A stretch of 64,000 nucleotides of DNA from Chitinophagaceae bacterium (GCA_016719165.1 JADKAJ010000001.1:496001-560000), one strand, 5' to 3'; numbered from the stretch's first letter, positions 26,516 through 35,691 are shown. Made by a program: numbers and translations. The notes: a model not told the origin generated them from the letters alone.

Positions 26516-27103
26516 ATGACTTCTATTATTGAAAGACTAAAGCATTTTAACCCGGTAAGAAAGCTGGTCTACTTTGTAGTGGGTGCTGTTTCGTATCCGG
26601 GATTAGCCATTATCAATAAGCTAAAAATATCAGGGACAGAGAATCTCAAAGGATTGCCCAGGGAAAAAGTATTATTCGTGAGTAATCACCAAACCTATTT
26701 TGCAGATGTAATTACATTTCTGCATATTTTCTGTGCAGTAAAATGGGGTAAAATGAATCGCCTGGGTATTCCTTATTACCTCCTGAATCCTTTTACAAGA
26801 GTAAATTATGTGGCCGCTGAAGAAACCATGAAGGGGAGCTTCATCAGTCGTTTATTTTTGCTGGCTGGAGGGCTAACTGTAAAAAGGACCTGGCGGGCAG
26901 AAGGTAAGGAAGTAAGACGTGGTCTTGACCCCTCCGATACAAGAAAAATTTCAAGAGCTTTAGAAAATAACTGGGTAATAACCTTTCCCCAGGGAACCAC
27001 CAAGCCCTTCGCACCCGGCAGAAAGGGCACAGCTTTAATCATTAAACAGGTAAAGCCCGTTGTCATCCCAGTTGTAATCAGCGGCTTCTGGCGGGCTTTT
27101 TAA
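26516..27103 (+). CDS. 1-acyl-sn-glycerol-3-phosphate acyltransferase-like, frameshifted
   Basis: This 195-residue frame carries the LPLAT core: FVSNHQTYFADV (active-site His/Asp), RVNYVAAEE, TFPQGTTKPFAPGRKGTA. It stops abruptly after SGFWRAF. One frame over, the sequence continues seamlessly to 27284 as NKKGLKFKKKGSLLSV and onward, which matches the usual C-terminus. The break is in a run of five T (27097-27101), so one T seems inserted. Either a sequencing or assembly error or a real disabling mutation; family enzymes make phosphatidic acid. Confidence 0.8.
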   Translation: MTSIIERLKHFNPVRKLVYFVVGAVSYPGLAIINKLKISGTENLKGLPREKVLFVSNHQTYFADVITFLHIFCAVKWGKMNRLGIPYYLLNPFTRVNYVAAEETMKGSFISRLFLLAGGLTVKRTWRAEGKEVRRGLDPSDTRKISRALENNWVITFPQGTTKPFAPGRKGTALIIKQVKPVVIPVVISGFWRAF

Positions 27104-27284
27104 CAAGAAGGGACTGAAGTTTAAAAAGAAAGGTTCTCTATTGTCAGTTACTTTTAAAAAACCTCTCATAATTGACTATGAAGCTTCCACTGAAGTAATA
27201 TTAGCACAACTCATGGATTCTATCGAACAAAGTAAAAAATACATGCTGATGGGAAAGCATCACTGGCAAACTACAGACAAGTAA
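27102..27284 (+). pseudogene. Detached 3' part of the frameshifted acyltransferase
   Basis: Read in +1 frame from AAC at 27102, this stretch encodes about 60 residues (NKKGLKFKKK to QTTDK) that complete the acyltransferase upstream. It has no start codon of its own. Confidence 0.75.
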
Positions 27285-27292
27285 TGAATAAA

Positions 27293-27808
27293 TCAGTCTT
27301 TGATAAATAGTGCTTTTAATTCCAGTGCATCATCCGGCTTCATTTTACCCCCAAGGATCAATCTTAATTGCCTTCTTCTTAATGCGCCATCAAATAATTT
27401 TTTCTCTTCTTCTGTTTCAGGGATCAACTGGGGAACAGGGCGGGGCTTTCTATTGGGGTCTAATGCAACAAATGTATAGTACGCTTCATTACTTTTGTAT
27501 TTATATTGCTGGGTAAGATCTTCTCCCCATACTTTCATATGCACCTCCATGGAGGAATTAAAAGCCCTTGTTATTTTCGCTTCAATATGCACCACATTGC
27601 CTAATTTGACCGGGTTTTCAAAGGAAATATTATCAACGGAAGCTGTTACTACCGGGGCATTGCAATGTTTTTGGGCAGATATAGCAGCCGCAATATCCAT
27701 CCAATACATTAACCGCCCACCCATCAGGTTGCCGAATACATTAGTGTCATTAGGCAATACTATTTCTGTCATAATCGTCAGGCTTTGAGCAGATTTTTTT
27801 GCTTCCAT
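27293..27808 (-). CDS. Acyl-CoA thioesterase, hotdog fold (YciA/BACH-like)
   Basis: The 171-residue protein has the hotdog signature NDTNVFGNLMGGRLMYWMD with the catalytic Asp/Asn region, ASVDNISFENPVKLG and VWGEDL. It hydrolyses acyl-CoA to acid and CoA. A long charged C-terminal helix (EEEKKLFDGALRRRQLRL) is typical of the Bacteroidota form. ATG at 27808. Confidence 0.9.
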   Translation of the reverse strand: MEAKKSAQSLTIMTEIVLPNDTNVFGNLMGGRLMYWMDIAAAISAQKHCNAPVVTASVDNISFENPVKLGNVVHIEAKITRAFNSSMEVHMKVWGEDLTQQYKYKSNEAYYTFVALDPNRKPRPVPQLIPETEEEKKLFDGALRRRQLRLILGGKMKPDDALELKALFIKD

Positions 27809-27851
27809 ATACTGTGTTTTGGCAAAGATAAGCAGGGAAAGCCGTGGAAGC

Positions 27852-28979
27852 TCAGGCTCTGATCAATTCCAATTGTATGGCTTTCATATTCTTTAATTGC
27901 TGTTCACATTTTTTCCAGAAACTAAAAAAGGAATTAAACATTCCGGTAACGCCGGGAAACATCCATTCTCTTTCGTCTTTTTTACCGGGGTAGTAATTGA
28001 ACGCCGGATGTTCTTTTGAATAAATAGCAGGAAATTTTGCCAGATCAGGAATCTCGTTAATCTCTCCGATAAAAAGCTGCAAGCCATCAATATTTGCTGC
28101 CAGCTCAATTATAAACCGGATCACTTTTTCGCTTACCGGGTATTGTTTGAAATGGGAGGGCTCTAAAATCAGCAGCCGGTTGGCAGCAATATCATTTCTC
28201 CACAAGGGGTCAAGGTTGTAGGAGTTGTATAATACCAAAGGTAAGTTATGATCAAAATTGGGTTTGGTTTTTCCAGGTAAGGTTGTGGTTAATTGCAATG
28301 AAGAAGTATTTGTCAATATATCAGGGATTTCCATCAAGGGGATTTCATCATATGATTTATCAATGATTGTATCTTTCTGTTTACTATAGGTGTATTTATT
28401 GATGTTTTCCTGGTTACAGAAATACTGTTTGGAAGAAAAGCTTCCTGCCACCCATTGCCAGCTGCAGGTATTACTGGCCAGGTCGCCATCCAGCAAATGA
28501 TAATACATCCATTGAGAAGGTAGTTGCCAGTGTCCTTTTGCTATGTTACAGGCAATACTGGCTGTATACATACGGATATGGTTATGCATGTAACCCGTTT
28601 GGTATAAATCATTGATAGCAGTGTCAATTGATTCGATCCCGGTTTTGGCAGTAATAACAGCCTGAGGAATTTGACGGTGGCGGATACCTGTCCTTGTTAT
28701 ACGGATATCATCAAACATATCATCTTCCAGGTGCTGCCATACCCGTTGAAAATACTCCCTCCAGGCAAGTTCCTGGATGAATTTGGTTATTTCATAAGGT
28801 TTGTAACCTTTTGCTAATACTGCCTCCATCACCTGTTTCACCGATATCACACCCCGGGAAATATAAGGAGAGAGGTAAGTGATATTCCCATCTATATAGT
28901 TTCTTGTTTTGCTGTATTGTATAGGATCAATTTTGTCAATCCGGTAAACTATTTCATCGTAGTTGGCAGGGAAATCCAT
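27852..28979 (-). CDS. Photolyase/cryptochrome FAD-binding domain protein with atypical C-terminus
   Basis: Residues 1 to about 225 are the FAD-binding helical domain of the photolyase family: YLSPYISRGVIS, ELAWREYFQRVW, GYMHNHIRMYTAS and DGDLASNTCSWQWVAGSF. The normal N-terminal alpha/beta antenna domain is absent. Residues about 245-375 form an alpha/beta-like tail (NRLLILEPSHFKQYPVS, GLQLFIGEINEI) that may be that domain moved to the C-terminus. DNA repair or light sensing is plausible, not shown. It diverges from the TIGR03643 gene. Confidence 0.8.
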   Translation of the reverse strand: MDFPANYDEIVYRIDKIDPIQYSKTRNYIDGNITYLSPYISRGVISVKQVMEAVLAKGYKPYEITKFIQELAWREYFQRVWQHLEDDMFDDIRITRTGIRHRQIPQAVITAKTGIESIDTAINDLYQTGYMHNHIRMYTASIACNIAKGHWQLPSQWMYYHLLDGDLASNTCSWQWVAGSFSSKQYFCNQENINKYTYSKQKDTIIDKSYDEIPLMEIPDILTNTSSLQLTTTLPGKTKPNFDHNLPLVLYNSYNLDPLWRNDIAANRLLILEPSHFKQYPVSEKVIRFIIELAANIDGLQLFIGEINEIPDLAKFPAIYSKEHPAFNYYPGKKDEREWMFPGVTGMFNSFFSFWKKCEQQLKNMKAIQLELIRA

Positions 28980-29071
28980 GTTTTTGATTTAAATTATAAT
29001 AACAAAATCTGGATTGTTTGGTTGTAGTATTTAATTATGTTTAATTCTTGTTTCAGTATTTATATGGTTTT

Positions 29072-29350
29072 ATGAAAGATTCTTTAACAGAACAGGATAT
29101 AGATCGTATTATAGAAATGGCATGGGAAGACCGGACTCCGTTTGAGGCAATAGGATATCAATTTGGTCTGGGGGAAAAGCAGGTCATCGAACTGATGCGA
29201 AAGGAAATGAAAACATCCAGCTTTCTAATGTGGAGGAAGAGGATGTGTGGACGATCAGCAAAACACAGGCAATTGAGAAATGCATCCATCAGCCGGTTTA
29301 AGTGCAGCCGGCAAAAAGCTATATCCGGTAATAAAATCAGCAAACGTTAG
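29072..29350 (+). CDS. TIGR03643 family small protein
   Basis: The 92-residue protein contains DIDRIIEMAWEDRTPFEAI, KQVIELMRKEMKTSSF and MWRKRMCGRSAKHR, the pattern I know as TIGR03643, an uncharacterised family often near photolyase/cryptochrome genes. It has a helix-turn-helix-like N-terminal half and a basic tail. ATG at 29072 (MKDSLTEQD) is preferred to a TTG upstream. Its stop overlaps the end of the opposite DUF2256 gene by 4 bp. Confidence 0.8.
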   Translation: MKDSLTEQDIDRIIEMAWEDRTPFEAIGYQFGLGEKQVIELMRKEMKTSSFLMWRKRMCGRSAKHRQLRNASISRFKCSRQKAISGNKISKR

Positions 29351-29499
29351 GCAGAGATCTTATTTCTGTTTATGCGGCATTTATCACTGCAATATTTCAC
29401 CTCTTCCCAAATTTTTTCCCATTTCTTTCGCCAGGTGAAAGGGCGGTTGCATACGATGCAGGTTTTTTGTGGTAAGTCAGCTTTTTTCTTTGCTTTCAT
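29347..29499 (-). CDS. DUF2256 family protein, 50 residues
   Basis: This short gene encodes MKAKKKADLPQKTCIVCNRP and then FTWRKKWEKIWEEVKYCSDK with CR following. The two pairs of Cys (CIVC and CSDKC) suggest a zinc-binding knuckle. DUF2256 proteins are found next to cryptochrome/photolyase genes; their function is unknown. The ATG (29497-29499) lies inside the last codons of the FeS-BCP-like gene (23-bp overlap), so translation is probably coupled. Confidence 0.88.
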   Translation of the reverse strand: MKAKKKADLPQKTCIVCNRPFTWRKKWEKIWEEVKYCSDKCRINRNKISA

Positions 29500-30973
29500 C
29501 TGTTAAACTTTCTAAGTACTGTGCTGCATTTTTTAAATGAGTGTTTCTTTTTTCAACAGGCATTTTATCAAAAATTTTTATGAGCATTCCCAGTCTTGGA
29601 TTTTTTAAAAAGAAATCCCGGTGCACATGCATAAACCGCCAGAATAGTCCATCCCATATTTCCTGCCAGGGCCCTTTGTTCCAGTCGCCCATTTTTAATA
29701 AGTAATTACTGCTGCTGATATAAGGTTTTGTAGTCATGAGCCCCCCATCTGCAAATTGTGTCATGCCATAGACATTGGGCACCATCACCCAGTCATAGCT
29801 GTCCACATACATTTCCATGAACCAGCGATATACTTCATCAGGATCGAATTCGCAAAGCAACATAAAATTGCCAACTACCATTAATCGTTCTATGTGATGT
29901 GAGTAACCGGTCTTCAGCGCTTTTTTGATCACTCTATCAATTGGGTGAATGCCTGTTTCGCCTGTCCAGAAGGAGGAGGGAATTTTTCTGGTAAAGCCCC
30001 AATAATTTGTTGTTCTTTGTTTTATACCCTCTCTTTCATAGACTATTCGGATAAATTCCCGCCAGCCCATAATTTGCCGGACAAAACCTTCCAAAGAATT
30101 TAACGGCACATTATATTGATCAGCTGCTTCAATAGCTTTATTGATTATTTGTTGCGGGTCAAGTAATCCGATATTGAGCATGGGGGTGAGTACAGCGTGA
30201 TAAAGGAAATTTTCGTTTTTGGCCATTGCATCTTCATAAATACCGAATTTTTTAAATCGGTTTTGCAGAAAATCATCTAACCATTTTTCTGCTTCTGTAT
30301 GAGTGGTTGGGTAAATGAAAATTTCAATTTCTCCATAATTTGCGGCAAAGAATTTATTGACATACTCTCTTGCTTCTTTGATCTGTTTGTTTTCTTTAGG
30401 AAATTGAATGCCGGGGATTATTTCATTCTTTGGAATTTTCAACCTGTTTTCAGTATCAAATGTCCATTTTCCTCCTGTTGGTTGCCCGGTTCCTCCGACA
30501 AGTATGTTTCTTTTCTTTCTTTGCCAGGTGTAAAAATCGGTTTGGAAGTAAGTTTTCCTTTTTGCAAAGAATTCTTCTGTTTCTACTGGTTGGGTTAAAA
30601 AATTCGGGCTTGGATACTTTACCAGCCTGATCTCATTTTCAGCGGCAGTTAGTTGTATTCTTTTTTCAAGCCAGTTGTCAGCAGTATCCGTATAATGGAT
30701 TTCTTCAATCTTGTTTTTAGCTAAATCCTTAATAAGTCTCCTTATATCTGATAATTTGTCTTTTGCTTCGATATACGTTATGTTCAATTTCTTTTTCAAC
30801 AGCATTTCCTCATATTTTTTCATAGAAGCCCTATGCAGGAGTATTTTCTGCTTATGAAATGAATATTGGTTGAATAACAATATTTCCTCTACCAGGTATA
30901 TTGGTCTTGATCGGTCAATAGAAGGATTGGATGAAAAGAGTTGGTGGGGAAAGATGATGGAAATAGCCTTCAT
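29477..30973 (-). CDS. FeS-BCP/PhrB-like photolyase-related protein lacking Fe-S cysteines
   Basis: The 498-residue protein belongs to the deoxyribodipyrimidine photolyase-related family (N-terminal IFPHQLF, HYTDTADNWLEKR; C-terminal GYSHHIERLMVVGNF, YDWVMVPNVYGMTQFADGG). PhrB of Agrobacterium binds a [4Fe-4S] cluster through four Cys. Here only one Cys exists (about 374, in MLLCEFDPDEV); the CxxC region is replaced by MGDWNKGPWQEIW. FAD-contact blocks look intact. It could repair (6-4) lesions or sense light without the cluster. ATG at 30973. Confidence 0.88.
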   Translation of the reverse strand: MKAISIIFPHQLFSSNPSIDRSRPIYLVEEILLFNQYSFHKQKILLHRASMKKYEEMLLKKKLNITYIEAKDKLSDIRRLIKDLAKNKIEEIHYTDTADNWLEKRIQLTAAENEIRLVKYPSPNFLTQPVETEEFFAKRKTYFQTDFYTWQRKKRNILVGGTGQPTGGKWTFDTENRLKIPKNEIIPGIQFPKENKQIKEAREYVNKFFAANYGEIEIFIYPTTHTEAEKWLDDFLQNRFKKFGIYEDAMAKNENFLYHAVLTPMLNIGLLDPQQIINKAIEAADQYNVPLNSLEGFVRQIMGWREFIRIVYEREGIKQRTTNYWGFTRKIPSSFWTGETGIHPIDRVIKKALKTGYSHHIERLMVVGNFMLLCEFDPDEVYRWFMEMYVDSYDWVMVPNVYGMTQFADGGLMTTKPYISSSNYLLKMGDWNKGPWQEIWDGLFWRFMHVHRDFFLKNPRLGMLIKIFDKMPVEKRNTHLKNAAQYLESLTDESKEKS

Positions 30974-31033
30974 AATATTCAGTAAAAAATAAACAAAATA
31001 GCTATCACTTTGTTTATTAATAAAAATTTATCC

Positions 31034-31750
31034 ATGGAATCGGTAAAAGGGAAAAACATACTTGTTGTTGGTGCCACAGGGGGCATTGGTTCAAAAACTG
31101 CAAAATTACTTGCTGGCAGTGGGGCCAACATTTTCCTGGCCAGCAGAAATGCAGAAAAGCTAGATTTAGTTGCAAAAGAGATAGGGATTTCTGCAGAAAA
31201 AACGTTTGCCGTGGATATTTCAATTCCGGAGCAGATCACAGCATTGAAGGAAAATTATTTTTCAGTTTTTCCGAATCTTGACATATTGGTGAATGCTGCC
31301 GGTATTGGTATCATCAAACCTGTTGAGAGCCTGAGCGGGGATGAATTTCTGAGAACATTAAATTATAATTTGTATGGACCCTTTCTGCTGGTTAAAGCCT
31401 TTTTGCCGGCAATGAAAGAGGCAAAAAAGGGTTTAATTATTAATATCCCCGGTGTGCTGGGCAAAGTTCCGATGGCGGGTGCTGCAGCTTACAGTGCCAG
31501 CAAGTTTGGCCTGGTGGGAATGATGCAAAGTATCCGTGAAGAAATCAAGCGAACCGATATACGGATCACAAATATTTTCATGGGAGGGGTGGATTCGCCT
31601 TTCTGGGATACCATTGACCTGCGGGTTCAGCGGGAAAAAATGATACAGGCCGAAGAAGCAGCCAAAGCCATCTGGTTTTTGTGTCAGCAGCCTGTTAGCG
31701 GTGTTGTGAGTGAAATGGTTTTGCAGCCTTTTAATCATCAGGCTATCTGA
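31034..31750 (+). CDS. SDR-family NAD(P)-dependent oxidoreductase
   Basis: The 238-residue short-chain dehydrogenase has the cofactor motif GATGGIGSKTA, NAAGIG and the catalytic YSASK (Tyr153, Lys157). The substrate is unknown. ATG at 31034 (MESVKGKN) is preferred to an in-frame TTG at 31010. It diverges from the photolyase-related gene by 60 bp, so both may share a control region. Confidence 0.9.
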   Translation: MESVKGKNILVVGATGGIGSKTAKLLAGSGANIFLASRNAEKLDLVAKEIGISAEKTFAVDISIPEQITALKENYFSVFPNLDILVNAAGIGIIKPVESLSGDEFLRTLNYNLYGPFLLVKAFLPAMKEAKKGLIINIPGVLGKVPMAGAAAYSASKFGLVGMMQSIREEIKRTDIRITNIFMGGVDSPFWDTIDLRVQREKMIQAEEAAKAIWFLCQQPVSGVVSEMVLQPFNHQAI

Positions 31751-31783
31751 TAAAACTCATTCAGTTAGTTAGCGACTTTCAAT

Positions 31784-31791
31784 TAATTTTG
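31784..31791 (+). promoter_or_regulatory. -7 box upstream of proline dehydrogenase gene
   Basis: TAATTTTG fits TAnnTTTG and sits 36 bp before the ATG at 31827. No convincing -33 box is seen. A short AT-rich hairpin ATCA/TGAT (31797-31808) would lie at the 5' end. Confidence 0.45.
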
Positions 31792-31826
31792 CGGCAATCA
31801 ATAGTGATCGGACCAACAATTGCCAA

Positions 31827-33056
31827 ATGGAAAAGTCATATCCCGAAATTTCTTTCGATAACACGGAATTTGCTTTTGAGTATAAAAGCGATAAACAATT
31901 AAAGAAAGCCCATTTTCTTTTTTCTATGATGGGGAAACCCTGGCTGGTTAAGATTGGAACCCGCCTGGCACCCTGGTCTATTAATGCCGGGTTACCGGTA
32001 AAAGGTATCATTCGTAATACAATTTTTTCTCAGTTCGTGGGTGGTGAAACACTTGAGCAAACTGCGGCAGTGGCCAGCATGCTGGGTAAATACAATGTAC
32101 AGGTCATACTGGATTATGGAGTAGAAGGTAAAGAGGGGGAGAATAATTTTGACCAGGCTTGTGAAGAATTCATCCGTGTCATCAATTATGCAGCTACACA
32201 ACCTAATATTCCTTTCATGAGTGTGAAAGTGACCGGCTTCGCAAGATTTTCCTTATTGGAGAAGTTGGATACCATTATGCATTCTAATGAAGGTTCATTG
32301 ATGAAAAGATACCTGAAGGCAGTTGATGGTTTATCAAAAGAGGAGAAAGAAGAATGGCAACGCATCCGCCATAGAGTCATGCGGGTATGTGAGGCGGCAG
32401 CCGCTAAGAAAATTGGTGTGTCCATTGATGCGGAAGAAACATGGATACAGGATCCGGTTGATGCACTGACCATCCTGATGATGGACTCCTTTAATAAAGA
32501 AAGTGCCATTGTTTTTAACACATTACAGCACTATCGCCATGACCGTTTAAAGTTTTTAAAGGATAGTTACGAAGCTGCTGTGGAAAGAAAATTCATATTA
32601 GGGGCCAAATTGGTTCGTGGTGCCTATATGGAAAAAGAAAGAAGAAGGGCAGTAGAAAAAGGGTATCCTTCGCCAATACATCCTGATAAAGAAAATACTG
32701 ACCGTGATTTTAATGCGGGAGTGAAGTTTTGTATTGATAATATTGAAAGGGTTTCACTGGTGGTGGCGTCACATAATGAATACAGTAACTTGTATGCGGC
32801 CCGGCTATTAATGGAGAAAGGGTTGCCGCTAAATCATCCGCATGTACATTGGAGCCAGTTATTTGGAATGAGTGATAATATTACGTTTAACCTGGCACAT
32901 GCAGGTTGTTCTGTGAGTAAGTATTTGCCATTTGGACCTATTAAAGATGTTGTTCCTTACCTTATGCGCCGTGCACAGGAAAATACTTCAGTGAAAGGGC
33001 AAACCGGGAGGGAACTGGGTTTGATCAAAAAGGAATTAAAACGAAGAAATCCCTGA
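31827..33056 (+). CDS. Proline dehydrogenase family protein
   Basis: The 409-residue TIM-barrel flavoenzyme contains VQVILDYGVEGKEG, IGVSIDAEETWIQDP, YRHDRLKFLKD and KLVRGAYMEKERRRA. It oxidises proline to pyrroline-5-carboxylate, the first step of proline use. The P5C dehydrogenase domain of PutA is not fused and no such gene is nearby. It converges on the TerB-like gene with a 3-bp gap. Confidence 0.92.
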   Translation: MEKSYPEISFDNTEFAFEYKSDKQLKKAHFLFSMMGKPWLVKIGTRLAPWSINAGLPVKGIIRNTIFSQFVGGETLEQTAAVASMLGKYNVQVILDYGVEGKEGENNFDQACEEFIRVINYAATQPNIPFMSVKVTGFARFSLLEKLDTIMHSNEGSLMKRYLKAVDGLSKEEKEEWQRIRHRVMRVCEAAAAKKIGVSIDAEETWIQDPVDALTILMMDSFNKESAIVFNTLQHYRHDRLKFLKDSYEAAVERKFILGAKLVRGAYMEKERRRAVEKGYPSPIHPDKENTDRDFNAGVKFCIDNIERVSLVVASHNEYSNLYAARLLMEKGLPLNHPHVHWSQLFGMSDNITFNLAHAGCSVSKYLPFGPIKDVVPYLMRRAQENTSVKGQTGRELGLIKKELKRRNP

Positions 33057-33059
33057 GGG

Positions 33060-33452
33060 CTATAATTTCATCATTTCTTTCAGGCGTAGCAGGTAGCCCA
33101 GTTCATCAGCATTGATTTTCCTGACACTTTCAGCAATATGCCTGGCACTGTTGAATATCTTGATCCTGTTGGCTATATCGATTTCGTTTTCATTCTCTTT
33201 AAAAAATCTTACAAAGGATAAAAAGGCATTTTCTGCTGTTTCAAACTCATCTTCCATTGTTTCAAATTCAAACTCAATCAGAAAGGCCCTGTCAGACCCA
33301 AAGCGATCCATACTGTGATCGTGGTGTTTCCAGGCATACAGAATTTCTTCATGCAAAATATTTCTTTCTTCCGGTCTTATTTTTTTATCGGCAGCTGCAA
33401 TAGCATAAAAAAGATTACCCAATTCTTTATAAAATCTCCTTGAATTAAGCAT
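33060..33452 (-). CDS. TerB-like helical protein
   Basis: The 130-residue all-helical protein has the motif IAAADKKIRPEERNILHEEI, which resembles TerB-like domains (AxADGxxxxxE pattern). No membrane segment or signal is seen. TerB proteins bind metal at membranes, but function here is unknown. ATG at 33452. Confidence 0.6.
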   Translation of the reverse strand: MLNSRRFYKELGNLFYAIAAADKKIRPEERNILHEEILYAWKHHDHSMDRFGSDRAFLIEFEFETMEDEFETAENAFLSFVRFFKENENEIDIANRIKIFNSARHIAESVRKINADELGYLLRLKEMMKL

Positions 33453-33583
33453 ACTTAAAAATAGGAAAGCTACAGCTATAAATTAATTGACATTAATCAG
33501 CTAATCTGATGTTGTTTGTCAAATTTTGTTTATATAAAGAGGGAATTGATCTGCTAAAGTCAAAAAGATGAAGTTAAAAATAG

Positions 33584-34591
33584 TTACCGGATGATTTTTA
33601 TACTCTCTGCTACTTTTAATAATTCTTCCAGTTGTTCTTTTTTATTACTTAGTACAGCTACATGCATCACCAGCCCCTGGCTTAGTTCGTCTGCGGGGAT
33701 TATTTGCTCTTTCAGGAAGAAACTCTGGGCATCTTCTTTAAAGTAAAGCCATTCAATATTTTTCTGCAGAAATGTTCCTTTTGCTTTCAAAGCGACAGAG
33801 TCTGAAAACCCGTATTCCTTATGAAAAAAAGTGGGGTATCGTCCTGTATAAATGGTAATACTGGTATAGGTTGTATCAGAAAGATTTTTGTACTTATTTA
33901 TTTTGAAAATTGAGAAATCATATTTTTCGTCCAGCGAAACAAAATAATTCTTAGGGAGTTTGAAATTAAATGTGGCGGAGGTGCCGGGAATTTTATAGGT
34001 CTCCTCCTTAGCCTCCAGGGAAATCCTTCTGTTGCCTTTTGTCAACGTTTTAAATATATTTTCAGTAAGCTTGCTGAATTCATCTTTGAGGTAGAACGCA
34101 TTAATATTAATGTACGCATCGATCCGGGCAACTGTATTATCGGGTGATTTTATCAACAGGCTGTTCACTAAAATTGCTCCGGCACTTGTATCGAAAAGTG
34201 CAGGAGTAGAAAGTACGGTAATGAAGGAGTCCGAATTGGTCAGCTCTTTTCGCCGGAAATTAAATGAAGGCTCTTCTTCCTTCGATATATCTTCAAATAA
34301 TCTATCCCCGCTGAGTGAAAAAAGTTCTTGTGCAAACAATACCAACTTCATCTTGCCAATATCAAAGATGATTCTTGTTTCTTTGTTCTCGTTCGGGTCA
34401 GCAGCCATAATATCGGCCACCCTCGGGCTAACAACAGCAGTGGAAGGAAAACTGGCAAAAGCTTTCCCATTTAGGATTGAAATCTTTTTTTCAAGCCGGG
34501 TTGTATCGGATAGACCAGTTTGTGAAAAAACAGCCTGGAAAGAAATTAGTATGTTAAATGTGAAGAAAACGGTTTTTACTATGGAGCTCAT
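33584..34591 (-). CDS. Secreted protein of unknown function
   Basis: The 335-residue protein has a clear signal peptide (FNILISFQAVFSQ, cleavage near residue 23). The rest is mixed alpha/beta without a recognised motif (FKLPKNYFVSLDEKYDFSIF is typical of Bacteroidota PsbP-like or DUF secreted proteins). It stands alone on the minus strand. Confidence 0.6.
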   Translation of the reverse strand: MSSIVKTVFFTFNILISFQAVFSQTGLSDTTRLEKKISILNGKAFASFPSTAVVSPRVADIMAADPNENKETRIIFDIGKMKLVLFAQELFSLSGDRLFEDISKEEEPSFNFRRKELTNSDSFITVLSTPALFDTSAGAILVNSLLIKSPDNTVARIDAYININAFYLKDEFSKLTENIFKTLTKGNRRISLEAKEETYKIPGTSATFNFKLPKNYFVSLDEKYDFSIFKINKYKNLSDTTYTSITIYTGRYPTFFHKEYGFSDSVALKAKGTFLQKNIEWLYFKEDAQSFFLKEQIIPADELSQGLVMHVAVLSNKKEQLEELLKVAESIKIIR

Positions 34592-34782
34592 GATGTTTTT
34601 TTAATCTGAATCAAAGATACAGGCAAAGACTGATTCGTTGCAAGCATGCTTTGGTTTGATTGGCAATTACCGGGAGCCGGCTGTATATAACCGGAATCCA
34701 AAAATCAATTTCCAGGAATAAATACCCAGTAATGGGTATAGAATTAATTTAAACATGGATTTTCTTTATAGTAAAATTGTTT

Positions 34783-35691
34783 ATGCAGATTATTAAGTCG
34801 TTCCTTTTGTCAGTATTAGCGATGATTTTTTTCTTTGCATCCTGCCAGAAGAACCAGGATCCTACCAGTATTGACCAGGCTTTTATACAATCCTTTCGGG
34901 ATGGTAAATTCAGTGTACTTGAGAAATATCTACCCACCCGGGAGTTTTATAAATCACTTGGAAAAGATATTGCAAGCCGTACAGACACGCAGATCGATTC
35001 ATTTCTAAGTCTTAATAAGCAAAAGCTTACAGAGAGCTGGAAAAAAATGCAGGAAAACCTGACCAATGGTAAAATCGATCCAGCCAAGATAAGTATCAAA
35101 GAAACGGTGGTATATAATCCCTATCAGCAAAGTGTAATGCAGGCAATGGTTATTGTTTATGACTATAACGGCAAAACCTGGGACGATGTAACTTTGATAG
35201 TGAAGCAACAAAATAATGAAAGTTATTTATTGGAAATTCCTAACCCATTGAGTGCTTTTTTAATGACAGATAGTTCAATGGTAAACAGTTCCCAGGCAAG
35301 AGTGGCACTTGAACTGGAGAAGCCGGAGTTTCAACAAGCTGTTCAGAAGTTAGTAAATGAGCTCCTGCTCTACGCAAAAGACAACAAGCAGGAAGATTTT
35401 GGTTCTAATTTGGTTTATAACGGGGATGATAAAAACCGGGCATGGAAATCGCCGGTTAATATGAGAGATGCAACGGAGGCCAAACTGGCGATTGAAATGA
35501 TGGGAAATGTTAACCGGGCTATGGCAGATTGCAGCGGGTTTACTTTCGGCAAGCTACAGGCTGATAAAGAATCAGAAGGATATTGGATTGTTCAGCCGTT
35601 ACAATGCGGAAAAAAGATCATTCGCTTCGCCTTTTTGAAAGTAAAAGATAAATTGTTGCTGGGTGATATAGATTTGGAACAGATGAATTAA
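34783..35691 (+). CDS. Putative lipoprotein of unknown function
   Basis: The 302-residue protein has a lipoprotein-like signal (LAMIFFFASC, Cys at residue 21), although Phe at -3 is a weak lipobox. The mature part is soluble with no recognised domain. ATG at 34783 is preferred to the in-frame TTG six bases upstream. Confidence 0.6.
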   Translation: MQIIKSFLLSVLAMIFFFASCQKNQDPTSIDQAFIQSFRDGKFSVLEKYLPTREFYKSLGKDIASRTDTQIDSFLSLNKQKLTESWKKMQENLTNGKIDPAKISIKETVVYNPYQQSVMQAMVIVYDYNGKTWDDVTLIVKQQNNESYLLEIPNPLSAFLMTDSSMVNSSQARVALELEKPEFQQAVQKLVNELLLYAKDNKQEDFGSNLVYNGDDKNRAWKSPVNMRDATEAKLAIEMMGNVNRAMADCSGFTFGKLQADKESEGYWIVQPLQCGKKIIRFAFLKVKDKLLLGDIDLEQMN

